Shown here: piece by piece, positions 1 to 9,154 of the stretch
How the letters are laid out: every line of letters starts with the position of its first letter
Numbering within the stretch: position 1 is the stretch's first letter
Assembly (NCBI GenBank): GCA_027339205.1
Contig: DAHWOV010000031.1
Location: 1-63,985 of the forward strand
DNA length: 63,985 nt
Direction of reading: 5' to 3'
DNA from: JAJYVT01 sp027339205
GTDB lineage: Bacteria; Actinomycetota; Acidimicrobiia; Acidimicrobiales; RAAP-2
The notes under the pieces: generated by a model
What the model was told of the DNA's origin: nothing
The model's database searches: none
The model's input: only the letters and a program-made list of their open reading frames with translations
Made by a program: the position numbers and the translations under genes

Positions 1-308
1 AGGTCTACGACCAGATGATGGAGCCCAAGTGGGTCATCTCCATGGGGGTGTGCGCGTCGAGCGGCGGGATGTTCAACAACTACGCCATCGTCCAGGGCGT
101 GGACCAAGTGGTCCCCGTGGACGTGTACGCGCCTGGATGTCCGCCGTCGCCCGAGACGCTCTTGCACGCGATCCTCACCCTCCACGAGAAGATCCGCACC
201 GGGGCCATCACCCGGCGCGCCGGGCGGGCCCCGGGCGACCAGTCCGAGCAACTTGCCGGGTGGGTGCCCGAGATGCCCGGCGCGGTGCGCGTGGCCACGC
301 CGAGATGA
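1..308 (+). CDS. nuoB: NADH-quinone oxidoreductase subunit B, 3' part
   Basis: This is the C-terminal 101 residues of NuoB, the peripheral-arm subunit of complex I that carries the terminal iron-sulfur cluster N2 next to the quinone site. The reading frame is open from base 3, so the start and the tandem cysteines of the N2 site lie outside the window. The visible part has the conserved run GVCASSGGMFNNY and then APGCPPSPE, which hold the remaining N2 cysteines. The tail after about residue 70 is polar and variable. The stop overlaps the nuoC start as ATGA (305-308), so translation is probably coupled. It is the first visible gene of an operon that runs to nuoN. Confidence 0.96.
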   Translation, partial: VYDQMMEPKWVISMGVCASSGGMFNNYAIVQGVDQVVPVDVYAPGCPPSPETLLHAILTLHEKIRTGAITRRAGRAPGDQSEQLAGWVPEMPGAVRVATPR

Positions 309-829
309 CGGAGACCGCGCCTGGCGCGCAGGCTGGAGACGTCGATGCCGGTACGTCGCTGCCCGACGTGCCACGGATGAAGGGACGCTGGACCGACGAG
401 GTCGCCTTCCCGTCTCTGGCGGACTACCACGAGCTCGTGGCTTCCTACAAGGCGGCCGGGTTCGAGCAGCTGTCCGACCTCACCGCTGTCGACTACCTCA
501 CCCACCCCGGACGTACGCTCGCGCCGGGAGTGGAGCCCGAGAGGTTCGAGATCGTCGCCAACCTGCTCTCGCTCTCCCGACGCCGCCGTGTGCGCGTGCG
601 GGTACAGGTCCCCGAGGAAGACCCGGTGGTGGCGTCGCTCTGGGACCTCTACCCGGGGGCGGAGGCGATGGAGCGCGAGGTGTTCGACCTCTTCGGAGTG
701 CGCTTCGAAGGTCATCCGGATCTCACGCGCATCCTCATGCCCGAGGACTGGGAGGGGCACCCGCTCCGCAAGGACTACGGCGTCGGGAGGGTGCCGGTGC
801 AGTTCAAGGAAGCGCCAGGCCCGCGGTGA
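305..829 (+). CDS. nuoC: NADH-quinone oxidoreductase subunit C
   Basis: This is the 30-kDa-type subunit of the peripheral arm of complex I, 174 residues, the usual length for a NuoC not fused to NuoD. The family signature lies near residues 122-157, with EREVFDLFGVRFEGH followed by DLTRILMPEDWEGHPLRKDY. NuoC has no cofactor and helps hold NuoB and NuoD near the quinone chamber. The ATG was chosen because it overlaps the nuoB stop (ATGA) and gives the family length. The first 25 residues are low-complexity and not conserved. The gene ends in a GTGA overlap with nuoD. Confidence 0.95.
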   Translation: MTETAPGAQAGDVDAGTSLPDVPRMKGRWTDEVAFPSLADYHELVASYKAAGFEQLSDLTAVDYLTHPGRTLAPGVEPERFEIVANLLSLSRRRRVRVRVQVPEEDPVVASLWDLYPGAEAMEREVFDLFGVRFEGHPDLTRILMPEDWEGHPLRKDYGVGRVPVQFKEAPGPR

Positions 830-2205
830 GCGACGGATCGCCCAACCCGGGCACCGAGCTCTTCGCCGGTGTACGACGCGCACGGCGCGCGAGCGTTGCC
901 GAGACCTCGGAGGGCGCGCAGGAGCTCGCCACACGGACGCTGACGCCTCGAGAGGAGCTGCGGCGCGAAGTGGGGGCGGTCCTCCGGCTTCCCGAAGGGG
1001 GAGTCCTCGACACCGGCGACCTCGACGTGGAGCGCCCCACCGACGAGACGATGATCATCAACATGGGGCCGCAGCATCCCTCCACCCACGGGGTGCTCCG
1101 TCTCATGCTCGAGCTCGACGGTGAGACGGTGCTGCGGACCAAGCCGGTCATCGGCTACCTGCACACCGGGATGGAGAAGACGGGAGAGGAGCTCACGTAC
1201 GTCCAGGGCGCCACCAACGTGACGCGCATGGACTACCTCTCGCCCCTCAACAACGAGCTCGTGTTCTCGATGGCGACCGAGGCGCTGCTCGGCGTGGAGC
1301 TGCCGCCCAGAGCGGTCTGGATCCGCATGCTCCTTTCCGAGCTCCAGAGGATCTCGTCGCACCTCATGTGGATGGCGACGAATGGCATGGACCTCGGCTC
1401 GACCTCGATGATGATCTACGGGTTCCGAGAGCGCGAGATGGTCCTCGCGTTCTTCGAGAAGCTGACCGGGCTGCGGATGAACCACAACTTCATCCGACCC
1501 GGAGGAGTGGCCGCCGACCTCCCTGACGGCTGGGAGGACGACATCGAGATCATCTGCGACACGGTGCTCCGGCGCACCTACGAGTACGACGAGCTGCTCA
1601 CGGGCCAGCCGATCTTTCGCGAGCGCATGGAGGGAGTCGGCAGCATCAGCGCGCAGGAGGCGATCGCACTGTCGGTCACGGGGCCGATCCTGCGATCCAC
1701 CGGCGTGGCTTGGGACCTGCGGCGCACGATGCCCTATCTCGAGTACGCGCAGCTCGACTTCGACGTGATCGTCGGCACCTACGGGGACAACTTCGACCGG
1801 TACGCGATCCGGTTGAACGAGATACGCGAGTCGATCAAGCTCGTGCGCCAGATCGCCGATCGCATGCCGCCGGGGGACTACCGCGTGCAGGACCGCAAGG
1901 TCACCCCGCCGCCACGGGCGCGGATCGACGAGTCGATGGAGGCACTGATCCACCACTTCAAGCTCTTCACCGAAGGCTTCCGCGTGCCCGAGGGGGAGGT
2001 CTACGTCGCGATCGAGTCCCCCCGCGGCGAGATCGGCTGCTACCTCGTCTCGGACGGCTCTCCGAAGCCGTACCGGCTGCACATCCGCGGTCCGAGCTTC
2101 GTCAATCTCCAAGCGATCCCGACGCTGCTTCGCGGCGGCCTCATCGCCGACGCCGTGGCCACCATCTCGTCGGTCGACCCCGTCATGGGGGAGGTCGACC
2201 GGTGA
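826..2205 (+). CDS. nuoD: NADH-quinone oxidoreductase subunit D
   Basis: This is the 49-kDa-type subunit, 459 residues, which with NuoB forms the quinone-reduction site of complex I. It shows GPQHPSTHGVLR from residue 81, then GYLHTGMEKTGE, and DRKVTPPPRARI and GEIGCYLVSDGS further on, all in family order. Subunit D descends from hydrogenase large subunits but has no nickel site. The GTG start at 826 overlaps the nuoC stop. It gives an N-terminal extension of about 70 residues before the conserved core, which is longer than usual. An internal start cannot be ruled out, but the coupled GTG fits the pattern of the operon. It ends in a GTGA overlap with nuoE. Confidence 0.95.
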   Translation: MSDGSPNPGTELFAGVRRARRASVAETSEGAQELATRTLTPREELRREVGAVLRLPEGGVLDTGDLDVERPTDETMIINMGPQHPSTHGVLRLMLELDGETVLRTKPVIGYLHTGMEKTGEELTYVQGATNVTRMDYLSPLNNELVFSMATEALLGVELPPRAVWIRMLLSELQRISSHLMWMATNGMDLGSTSMMIYGFREREMVLAFFEKLTGLRMNHNFIRPGGVAADLPDGWEDDIEIICDTVLRRTYEYDELLTGQPIFRERMEGVGSISAQEAIALSVTGPILRSTGVAWDLRRTMPYLEYAQLDFDVIVGTYGDNFDRYAIRLNEIRESIKLVRQIADRMPPGDYRVQDRKVTPPPRARIDESMEALIHHFKLFTEGFRVPEGEVYVAIESPRGEIGCYLVSDGSPKPYRLHIRGPSFVNLQAIPTLLRGGLIADAVATISSVDPVMGEVDR

Positions 2206-2831
2206 GCCACTTGAGCCCCGAGAGGGCGCAGCGGGCGAAGGACCTCGTGGCGCTCTACCCCCAACCGCGCTCCGCGCTCATCCCGCTGTGCCACCTGGCG
2301 CAGGAGCAGGATGGGTGGCTCCGCCCCGAGTCGATCGAGGAGATCGCACAGCTCCTCGGGATCACCGCGGCCGAGGTACGCGGAACCGCGTCCTTCTACG
2401 ACATGCTCCGCACCGAGCCTGTCGGCCGCTTCCTCGTGTCCATCTGCACCAACATCGCGTGCCTCCTCGGCGGTGCCGAGGAGCTGCTCGAGCATGCGGA
2501 ACGCTCCCTCGGCGTCCGTGCGGGCGGCACGACCGCGGACGGCATGATCACCCTCGAGGACGCCGAGTGCCTGGCGGGCTGCGACCGCACGCCGTGCGTC
2601 ACGGTCAACCACCGCTACGTGGGCGGTCTCAGCGCCGGTGCCTTCGACCGGCTCGTCGAGGACCTGCGTGCCGGACGTCGGGACGCCGAGATCCCGCCCC
2701 ACGGCACCCTCGTGCGCGTGCGCCGCAACGCGGGCCTCCGGGTGCCCCGGGACCGGGTGGCCGCCGAGCGCCGGGCGATGGCCGAGGCACAGGCGGCGCG
2801 CGCCGAAGCCGCGAAGGGCGAGGGTGCCTGA
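2202..2831 (+). CDS. nuoE: NADH-quinone oxidoreductase subunit E
   Basis: This is the 24-kDa-type thioredoxin-fold subunit of the NADH dehydrogenase module, 209 residues. The four ligands of the 2Fe-2S cluster N1a are visible as C82-x4-C87 (CTNIAC) and C123-x3-C127 (CLAGC). The N-terminal part has the helical region starting LSPERAQRAKDL and the conserved HLAQEQDGWL. The last 45 residues, after the cluster fold, are rich in Arg, Ala and Glu and not conserved, so the protein is longer than the usual 160-170. The GTG start overlaps the nuoD stop. The TGA stop shares its last base with the nuoF ATG (TGATG). Confidence 0.94.
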   Translation: MSHLSPERAQRAKDLVALYPQPRSALIPLCHLAQEQDGWLRPESIEEIAQLLGITAAEVRGTASFYDMLRTEPVGRFLVSICTNIACLLGGAEELLEHAERSLGVRAGGTTADGMITLEDAECLAGCDRTPCVTVNHRYVGGLSAGAFDRLVEDLRAGRRDAEIPPHGTLVRVRRNAGLRVPRDRVAAERRAMAEAQAARAEAAKGEGA

Positions 2832-4135
2832 TGGCCGTCACCGACGCGAGCCCGATCGTCACGGCCCGGCTCCGCTACGAGGACTCGTACACGCTCGAGC
2901 GCTACCTCGCGACGGGGGGCTACGACGGGTTGCGCAAGGCGCTCGCCATGACGCCCGAGGCGGTCGCGGCCGAGGTCGACGCGGCGAGCCTCCTCGGGCG
3001 CGGCGGCGCGGGGTTCCCCGCCGGGCGGAAGTGGTCGATGCTCCGCAAGGACCCGGTCACCTACCTCGTCGTGAACGGCGACGAGAGCGAGCCGGCCACC
3101 TTCAAGGACCACCTGCTCGTCGAGCGGGACCCCCATCAGCTCATCGAGGGGGTGCTCATCGCCTCGTACGCGCTCGGGGTGTCCGAGGCGTTCATCTACA
3201 TCCGGGGGGAGTTCGCTCTCGGGCTCGGGCGGGTCACCCAGGCGCTCAACGAGGCGTACGACTACGGGGCGGTCGGCACCGACATCTTCGGCTCGGGTTT
3301 CTCGGTCGACGTCGTCGTGCACCCGGGTGCGGGCGCCTACATCTGCGGCGAGGAGACCGCACTGCTCGAGTCGCTCGAGGGCAAGCGCGGGTTCCCTCGC
3401 ATCAAGCCGCCGTTCTTCCCTGCCGCCATCGGCCTCTATGGCCAGCCCACCGTGGTCAACAACGTCGAGACGATGTCGAACCTCCCCTGGATCGTGCTCC
3501 ACGGGGGCAAGGCGTTCGCCGGGATCGGCGAGGGGCGGTCGGCAGGGACGCGTCTGTTCGCGCTCTCGGGTCACGTGAAGCGCCCCGGCGCGTACGAGGT
3601 CGAGATGGTGAAGACGACCTTTCGGGACCTCGTCTACGCCCCCGTGTACGGCGGGGGTGTCCCGGGCGATCGGGATGTGAAGGCGATCATCCCTGGCGGG
3701 GTGTCTGCGCCGTGGTTCGGGCCCGAGCAGCTGGACCTCCCGCTCGGCCAGGACGAAGTGGGCAACGCCGGGTCGATGCTCGGCTCCGGGGCGGTCACGG
3801 TCATGGACTCCTCCACGTGCATGGTCCGCGCAGCGTGGCGGATCACCAAGTTCTTCGCTCGCGAGTCGTGCGGCCAGTGCACCCCGTGCCGCGAAGGCTC
3901 GGGATGGCTGGAGCGGGTGCTGCGCCGCATCGAGCAGGGAGAGGGGCGTGAAGAAGACCTCGACCTTCTCCTCGACGTGAGCGACAACATCGCGCCGGGA
4001 TTGCAGTGGCCGCCGCAGCAGACCACGATCTGCGTGCTCGGACCGTCGATCCCGTCGTCGATCCACTCGGCCATCGAGATGTTCCGCGACGAGTTCCTGC
4101 TGCACGTGAAAGAGGGGAGGTGCCCGCTTGACTGA
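2831..4135 (+). CDS. nuoF: NADH-quinone oxidoreductase subunit F
   Basis: This is the 51-kDa-type subunit, 434 residues, which binds NADH and FMN and carries cluster N3. LLGRGGAGFPAGRKW near residue 55 is the nucleotide-binding glycine-rich segment, and GAGAYICGEETALLESLEG is the FMN-site segment. The N3 ligands are C347, C350 and C353 (CGQCTPC) and C401. The spacing between the third and fourth Cys is 47 residues. In the E. coli-type protein, as I recall it, the spacing is about 40. The extra residues form a PGLQWPPQQTTIC variant. It is coupled to nuoE by TGATG and overlaps nuoG by 8 bases. Confidence 0.96.
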   Translation: MAVTDASPIVTARLRYEDSYTLERYLATGGYDGLRKALAMTPEAVAAEVDAASLLGRGGAGFPAGRKWSMLRKDPVTYLVVNGDESEPATFKDHLLVERDPHQLIEGVLIASYALGVSEAFIYIRGEFALGLGRVTQALNEAYDYGAVGTDIFGSGFSVDVVVHPGAGAYICGEETALLESLEGKRGFPRIKPPFFPAAIGLYGQPTVVNNVETMSNLPWIVLHGGKAFAGIGEGRSAGTRLFALSGHVKRPGAYEVEMVKTTFRDLVYAPVYGGGVPGDRDVKAIIPGGVSAPWFGPEQLDLPLGQDEVGNAGSMLGSGAVTVMDSSTCMVRAAWRITKFFARESCGQCTPCREGSGWLERVLRRIEQGEGREEDLDLLLDVSDNIAPGLQWPPQQTTICVLGPSIPSSIHSAIEMFRDEFLLHVKEGRCPLD

Positions 4136-7013
4136 GACCACCGCCGACGCGCGCCGCCGCCTCGACGCGGAGGCCGACGCGGCAGCGCTCCCCGACCCCG
4201 ATGCGGGCACCGTGCCCTTCACGCTCGACGGCCAGCGCGCGACCGCCCGCCAGGGAGAGGTCATCATCAGCGCGGCGGAGCGTGCGGGGACCTACATCCC
4301 CCGTTTCTGCTACCACCCGCGGATGAAGCCCGTGGGGATGTGCCGGATGTGCCTCGTGGAGGTCGGCGGGCCCCGGGGGCCCACGTTGCAGCCGGCGTGC
4401 TTCGTCCAGGTCGCAGAGGGCATGGAGGTCACGACCAACTCGGACAAGGTGAAGAAGGCGCAGGACGGAGTGCTCGAATTCCTCCTCGTCAACCACCCCT
4501 TGGACTGCCCCGTGTGCGACAAGGGCGGGGAGTGCCCGCTCCAGGACCAGACGCTCGCGTACGGCCCCGGCGAGAGCCGTTTCGTCGAGGAGAAGCGGCA
4601 TTTCGAGAAGCCGATCGCGATCTCCGAGCTCGTGCTCCTCGACCGGGAGCGGTGCATCCAGTGCGCGCGCTGCACCCGGTTCGCCGAGGAGATCGCCGGA
4701 GAGCCCCAGATCGACTTCGCCGGTCGGGGGGAGCGCGTCGAGGTGGCCATCTTCCCGGGGCGCCCGTTCACGTCGTACTTCAGCGGCAACACCGTGCAGA
4801 TCTGCCCGGTCGGTGCGCTCACTGCGACGCCGTACCGCTTCACCGCGCGGCCATGGGACCTCGACCAGGTGGAGTCCACGTGCACGACCTGCGCGTTCGG
4901 GTGCCGGGTCGCGGTGCAGTCCTCGACCAACCGGCTCACGCGGTTGCTCGGGCTCGACTCGGACCCGGTGAACCAGAGCTGGCTGTGCGACAAGGGCCGC
5001 TACGTCTTCGAGTCCGTCAACGGCGACGAAGTCGCCGAGGGGCCACGGGCGTCCGGACCGCTCGGGGCCAGCCGGGGTCAGTTCGCGGGAGAGGTCGCCG
5101 AGACACCAAAGGCGCGCGGCGGCAGGCTCGCCGACCCGTTGGTCCGCAAGGACGGCGAGCTCGTGGCCACGGGATGGGGCGAGGCGCTGGCCGCAGCCGC
5201 GGCCGGGATCGCCGACGCGACCCGAGCGCACGGAGCTGGAGCGGTCGCCCTCGTCGGGGGTGCACGCTGCACCAACGAGGGCGCCTACGCCTGGACGAAG
5301 CTGGCCAAGGGCGTGATCGGCACGGACTCGGTCGACGCGCAGCTCGCCGACGGGCTTCCGGCGGAGGTCGTGCTGTCGCTCCCCCGAGCGACGATCGACG
5401 AGGCCTGCAGCGCACGGGTCGTGCTCGTGCTGGCAGGGGACGTGCGTGAAGAGCTCCCAGTGCTCTTCCTTCGTCTTCGCGGCGCCGCGCTCGGCGGCAC
5501 GACCACGATCGTGGAGGTCACCAGCCAGGTGAGCGCCCTCACGAGGTACGCGGCGATCTCCTTGCGCTCCCGCCCCGGCGACGTGCTCGCGATCGCCGGG
5601 GCGCTCTGCGGCGCGGGGAGCCCGCCGGAGCATCCAGAAGGCTCACTCGTCGCGCCCGCCCAGCTCGCAGAGGTGCGGTCGCTCTTGCGGGGCGAGGCCG
5701 GCGACGGCAGTGGCGTCGTGGTCGTGCTCGGACGCCCATCTCTTTCCGAGCACGGTGACGTGGTGGCGGCGGCCGCGCGCCGTCTCGCCGAGGCGTTGCC
5801 CGGCGCCCGCTTCCTCCCCGCGCTCCGCCGCGGCAACGTCATGGGTGCGCTGGAGCTCGGCATGGCACCGGGCCTGTTGCCCGGCCGGGTGTCTCTCGAC
5901 GCGGGGCGCAGCTGGTACAGCGCCGCTTGGGGATCGGTCCCGGCCGCGCGGGGTTTCGACACGGCGGCGATCCTCGGGTCGCTCGCCGACAGCCAGGACG
6001 ACGGGCGTGTCCGTGTGCTGCTCGTCGTGGGAGCGGACCTGCCCGACGACTTCGTCGACGCCGAGCTCGCCCGTCGCGCGCTCGGGGCCGCCGACCTTGT
6101 CGTGGCAGTCTGCGGCCATCCCGGTGGCGTGACCGACTGGGCCGACGTCGTGCTGCCCGCCGCGGTCGCGCACGAGCGACCCGGGACCACCACCAGCCTG
6201 GAGGGCCGCGTGACCCGGCTCGGCCAGAAGCTCGTGCCGCCCGGCCGCGCGTGGCCTGACTGGATGATCGCCGCGGAGCTCGCCGCCGAGCTCGGTGCGG
6301 ACCTCGGGTTCGCGTCGGCCGACGACGTGTGGGACGAGATCGAGCGGCTCGCACCCGCCTTCGCCGGCGTCACGGCGAAGGACCTCGCGTCGATCGAGGC
6401 GCACGACGGGATCCTCGTCCCCCGCCGGCCGTCCCGCCGCCGCGCCGTGCTCCCGATCGACCCGATCGCTACCCCCGGGGTGGAGTCGGTGGACCAGCAG
6501 GGCGCAGCGCCGCGGGTAGGGCTCGTCGAGCCCCCCACCGCAGACGGCGGCGCCCACGCGCGCCGGCCTCCGCTCGAGCGGACCGGCGGCGAGCCCGTCG
6601 CCTCACCGGGACCGGGGGCGGGCCTCGCAGAGATGGTGGACGCACGCGGCGACCCGCACGTCGCACCCGTGGACAGCTACTCGCTCCGCCTCCTCTCCGC
6701 GCGTCGTCTCTACGACTCGGGCGCAGCGGTCACCCACTCACCGTCGCTCGTGCCCCTCGTGCCCGAAGCGACGGTCCGGGCGAACCCCTACGACCTCGAC
6801 CGGCTCGGGGCGCACGGCGGCGACGCCGTCACCGTGCGCTCCGCCCGGGGTGCATTGACGCTCCCCTGCGAGCCCGACGAGCGTGTGCCGCGCGGCGTCG
6901 TGGCGATCGACTTCGGCCTGCCTGCCCAGCAGCTCGGCACGCGCAACGCGGCTGCGGCGCTGATCGGAGCCGGCGACGCGGTGGTCGACGTCCGCATGGA
7001 GTCAGTACCGTGA
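4128..7013 (+). CDS. nuoG: NADH-quinone oxidoreductase subunit G
   Basis: This is the large 75-kDa-type subunit of complex I, 961 residues, which passes electrons from NuoF to NuoI. An N-terminal 2Fe-2S ferredoxin domain has FCYHP and GMCRMCLVEV with a later Cys. It is followed by the His-Cys3 cluster (HPLDCPVCDKGGECPLQD), a 4Fe-4S site (ERCIQCARCTRF, then CPVGAL) and a CTTCAFGC motif with a distal Cys that matches the N7 ligands. The remainder is a molybdopterin-oxidoreductase-like domain that binds no cofactor in complex I. Residues near 770-840 are a poorly conserved Arg/Pro/Ala linker. The start is TTG at 4128, eight bases inside nuoF, and is the only sensible start before the ferredoxin domain. 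Confidence 0.94.
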   Translation: MTETTADARRRLDAEADAAALPDPDAGTVPFTLDGQRATARQGEVIISAAERAGTYIPRFCYHPRMKPVGMCRMCLVEVGGPRGPTLQPACFVQVAEGMEVTTNSDKVKKAQDGVLEFLLVNHPLDCPVCDKGGECPLQDQTLAYGPGESRFVEEKRHFEKPIAISELVLLDRERCIQCARCTRFAEEIAGEPQIDFAGRGERVEVAIFPGRPFTSYFSGNTVQICPVGALTATPYRFTARPWDLDQVESTCTTCAFGCRVAVQSSTNRLTRLLGLDSDPVNQSWLCDKGRYVFESVNGDEVAEGPRASGPLGASRGQFAGEVAETPKARGGRLADPLVRKDGELVATGWGEALAAAAAGIADATRAHGAGAVALVGGARCTNEGAYAWTKLAKGVIGTDSVDAQLADGLPAEVVLSLPRATIDEACSARVVLVLAGDVREELPVLFLRLRGAALGGTTTIVEVTSQVSALTRYAAISLRSRPGDVLAIAGALCGAGSPPEHPEGSLVAPAQLAEVRSLLRGEAGDGSGVVVVLGRPSLSEHGDVVAAAARRLAEALPGARFLPALRRGNVMGALELGMAPGLLPGRVSLDAGRSWYSAAWGSVPAARGFDTAAILGSLADSQDDGRVRVLLVVGADLPDDFVDAELARRALGAADLVVAVCGHPGGVTDWADVVLPAAVAHERPGTTTSLEGRVTRLGQKLVPPGRAWPDWMIAAELAAELGADLGFASADDVWDEIERLAPAFAGVTAKDLASIEAHDGILVPRRPSRRRAVLPIDPIATPGVESVDQQGAAPRVGLVEPPTADGGAHARRPPLERTGGEPVASPGPGAGLAEMVDARGDPHVAPVDSYSLRLLSARRLYDSGAAVTHSPSLVPLVPEATVRANPYDLDRLGAHGGDAVTVRSARGALTLPCEPDERVPRGVVAIDFGLPAQQLGTRNAAAALIGAGDAVVDVRMESVP

Positions 7014-8308
7014 CGCACGTCTCGCGCACCGACCACGCCGTGATGGCCGCGGCGCATGCCCTCACCACCCACGGGGACCCTCTGTTCTTCCACGGGGTCG
7101 GCTGGTTCGTCTGGGTCGTCGTGCTGATCAAGGTGGTCGTCGCGTTCGCCGTGCTGCTCGTCTCCGTCATGCTGATGATCTGGTTCGAGCGCAAGCTGAT
7201 CTCCGACATGCAGAGCCGGATCGGGCCGAACCGCGCAGGGCCGTGGGGGCTGCTCCAGACCCTCGCCGACGGCACCAAGCTGTTCTTCAAGGAGGACCTG
7301 CTCCCTGCCGAGGCGGACCGGCTCGTCTTCCATCTCGCCCCGTACCTGTCGCTCGTCCCGGCGCTGCTCATCTTCACGGTGGTGCCCGTGGGGGGCTTCG
7401 TGACCATCGCCGGGCACCGCTTCGAGCTGCAGGTCGCGGACCCGACGATCGGCATCCTTGTCGTCCTGGCAATGTCGTCGATCGCGGTGTACGGGGTGAT
7501 GCTGGCCGGCTGGTCCTCGGGCTCCAAGTACCCGCTTCTCGGCTCGGTCCGGGCATCCGCGCAGATGATCTCCTACGAGGCCGCGCTCGGCATCACGACC
7601 GTCATGGTCGTCATCGTGACGGGTTCGCTCTCCACCCGGGCCATCGTGGAGTCTCAGGGATCCGCATTCTGGGACTGGAACGTGTTCCGGCTCGGGATCG
7701 TCCCGTTCTTCTTGTTCCTCACGGCGATCACCGCGGAGCTGACGCGCCCCCCGTTCGACCTCACCGAGGCGGAGCAGGAGCTCGTCGGCGGCTTCCACAC
7801 CGAGTACTCGTCGATCCGCTTCGCGCTGTTCTACCTCGCCGAGTTCATGAACGTGATCACCATGTCCGTGGTCGTCGTCACGCTCTTCCTCGGAGGCCCG
7901 GACGGGCCCGTGCCGCACATCCCCACCTTCGACGTGTGGTTCCCCTCGGTCTGGTTCGTGGGGAAGGTCTTCCTGTTCCTCTTCCTCTACGTGTGGCTAC
8001 GCGCCGCGCTCCCGAGGCTGCGCTACGACCAGCTTATGACGCTCGGCTGGAAGTACCTGATCCCGCTCAGCCTCGGGTGGCTGCTCGCGGTCGCAGGCTT
8101 CCTCGTCGACGGGTGGTGGGGAGCCGGCGTCATCGTGGGCGCGCTCTTGGTCACCGGGCTCCTCGTGCGGGCCTTCTCGATCGGCAAGCTTCGAGAGGAG
8201 CGCCGCCCGCTGCTCGCCCCCGTCGGGCAACGAGTGATGACCCGACGGCCCGCTCTCGATCCGACGCCCGGCGACGGCGCGTACGACGACGGGGGAGGGG
8301 TGCGCTGA
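7010..8308 (+). CDS. nuoH: NADH-quinone oxidoreductase subunit H
   Basis: This is the membrane subunit that forms the quinone-chamber floor and links the peripheral and membrane arms, 432 residues. Conserved stretches include ERKLISDMQSRIGPNRAGPW near residue 65, GWSSGSKYPLLGSVRASAQM, and LTEAEQELVGGFHTEYSS, with the acidic residues of the quinone/proton pathway. It is a multi-pass membrane protein. It has an N-terminal tail of about 30 residues and a charged C-terminal tail of about 45 residues beyond the usual size. The GTG start overlaps the nuoG stop (GTGA). Confidence 0.95.
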   Translation: MTHVSRTDHAVMAAAHALTTHGDPLFFHGVGWFVWVVVLIKVVVAFAVLLVSVMLMIWFERKLISDMQSRIGPNRAGPWGLLQTLADGTKLFFKEDLLPAEADRLVFHLAPYLSLVPALLIFTVVPVGGFVTIAGHRFELQVADPTIGILVVLAMSSIAVYGVMLAGWSSGSKYPLLGSVRASAQMISYEAALGITTVMVVIVTGSLSTRAIVESQGSAFWDWNVFRLGIVPFFLFLTAITAELTRPPFDLTEAEQELVGGFHTEYSSIRFALFYLAEFMNVITMSVVVVTLFLGGPDGPVPHIPTFDVWFPSVWFVGKVFLFLFLYVWLRAALPRLRYDQLMTLGWKYLIPLSLGWLLAVAGFLVDGWWGAGVIVGALLVTGLLVRAFSIGKLREERRPLLAPVGQRVMTRRPALDPTPGDGAYDDGGGVR

Positions 8309-9154
8309 GTGGGCGTCCTCTCCGACATGCGTGACGAGCTCAAGTTCTTCAGTGGGTTCAAGCTCACCTTCGAGCACCTGACCCGGCCACGGGTCACGAG
8401 CCAGTACCCAGAGGAGAAGAAGCCCAAGCAGCCGCGCCAGCACGGTCGCCATGTGCTCAACCGCTACGAGGACGGCATGGAGAAGTGCATCGGCTGTGAG
8501 CTGTGCGCGGGAGTGTGCCCGGCCGACTGCATCTACGTCCGTGGCCTCGACAACCCGCCCGACCACCCCGTGTCACCAGGCGAACGCTACGGCTACGTCT
8601 ACGAGATCAACTACCTTCGCTGCATCCACTGCGACATGTGCGTGGAGGCATGCCCGACGGAGGCCATCACCGAGTCCAAGCTGTTCGAATTCTCCTTCAC
8701 CAATCGGGCAGATGCGATCTACACGAAGGACGAGCTCCTCGTCGACGACGCCGGCAGGCCGAAGGAGCTGCCCTGGGAGGACTGGCGCGAGGGCGACGAC
8801 TTGTACACGTCCGGTTGGATGCGTGCCACTTCACCCAACGGGAGCGCCGCCTACGAGGGCGAAGTCCAGTGGTCGGGGGAGCTCGGCTACGGCATCCGTG
8901 CGCCCGAAGGAATGCAGTCGGGTCGGCGCGACGACGCCGCGACCGGAACGCTGCCGCTGCGCGAGGTCCTCGAGCCGCACTTGCTCGACGAGGACATTCC
9001 GCTCGAGCACCGCGGCATGCGCGGCCGAGTCTGGCGGGCACAGCTGTCCGCCCAGCGAAATCGCAAGAAGCTCGAGCGGGCGCGCGAACGGTTCAAGGCA
9101 CTCCGCTCCGCGAAGGTGGCGGAGAGGCGGAGCGTGAAGGAGCCGCGCCGATGA
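8309..9154 (+). CDS. nuoI: NADH-quinone oxidoreductase subunit I
   Basis: This is the ferredoxin-like subunit with two 4Fe-4S clusters (N6a, N6b) that hands electrons to NuoB. The two motifs are CIGCELCAGVCPADC from C60 and CIHCDMCVEACPTEAI from C105. At 281 residues it is about 100 longer than common NuoI. The excess is a C-terminal extension after the second cluster, rich in Glu, Arg and Lys, ending in a likely charged helix. The GTG start follows directly on the nuoH stop. It ends in an ATGA overlap with nuoJ. Confidence 0.95.
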   Translation: MGVLSDMRDELKFFSGFKLTFEHLTRPRVTSQYPEEKKPKQPRQHGRHVLNRYEDGMEKCIGCELCAGVCPADCIYVRGLDNPPDHPVSPGERYGYVYEINYLRCIHCDMCVEACPTEAITESKLFEFSFTNRADAIYTKDELLVDDAGRPKELPWEDWREGDDLYTSGWMRATSPNGSAAYEGEVQWSGELGYGIRAPEGMQSGRRDDAATGTLPLREVLEPHLLDEDIPLEHRGMRGRVWRAQLSAQRNRKKLERARERFKALRSAKVAERRSVKEPRR

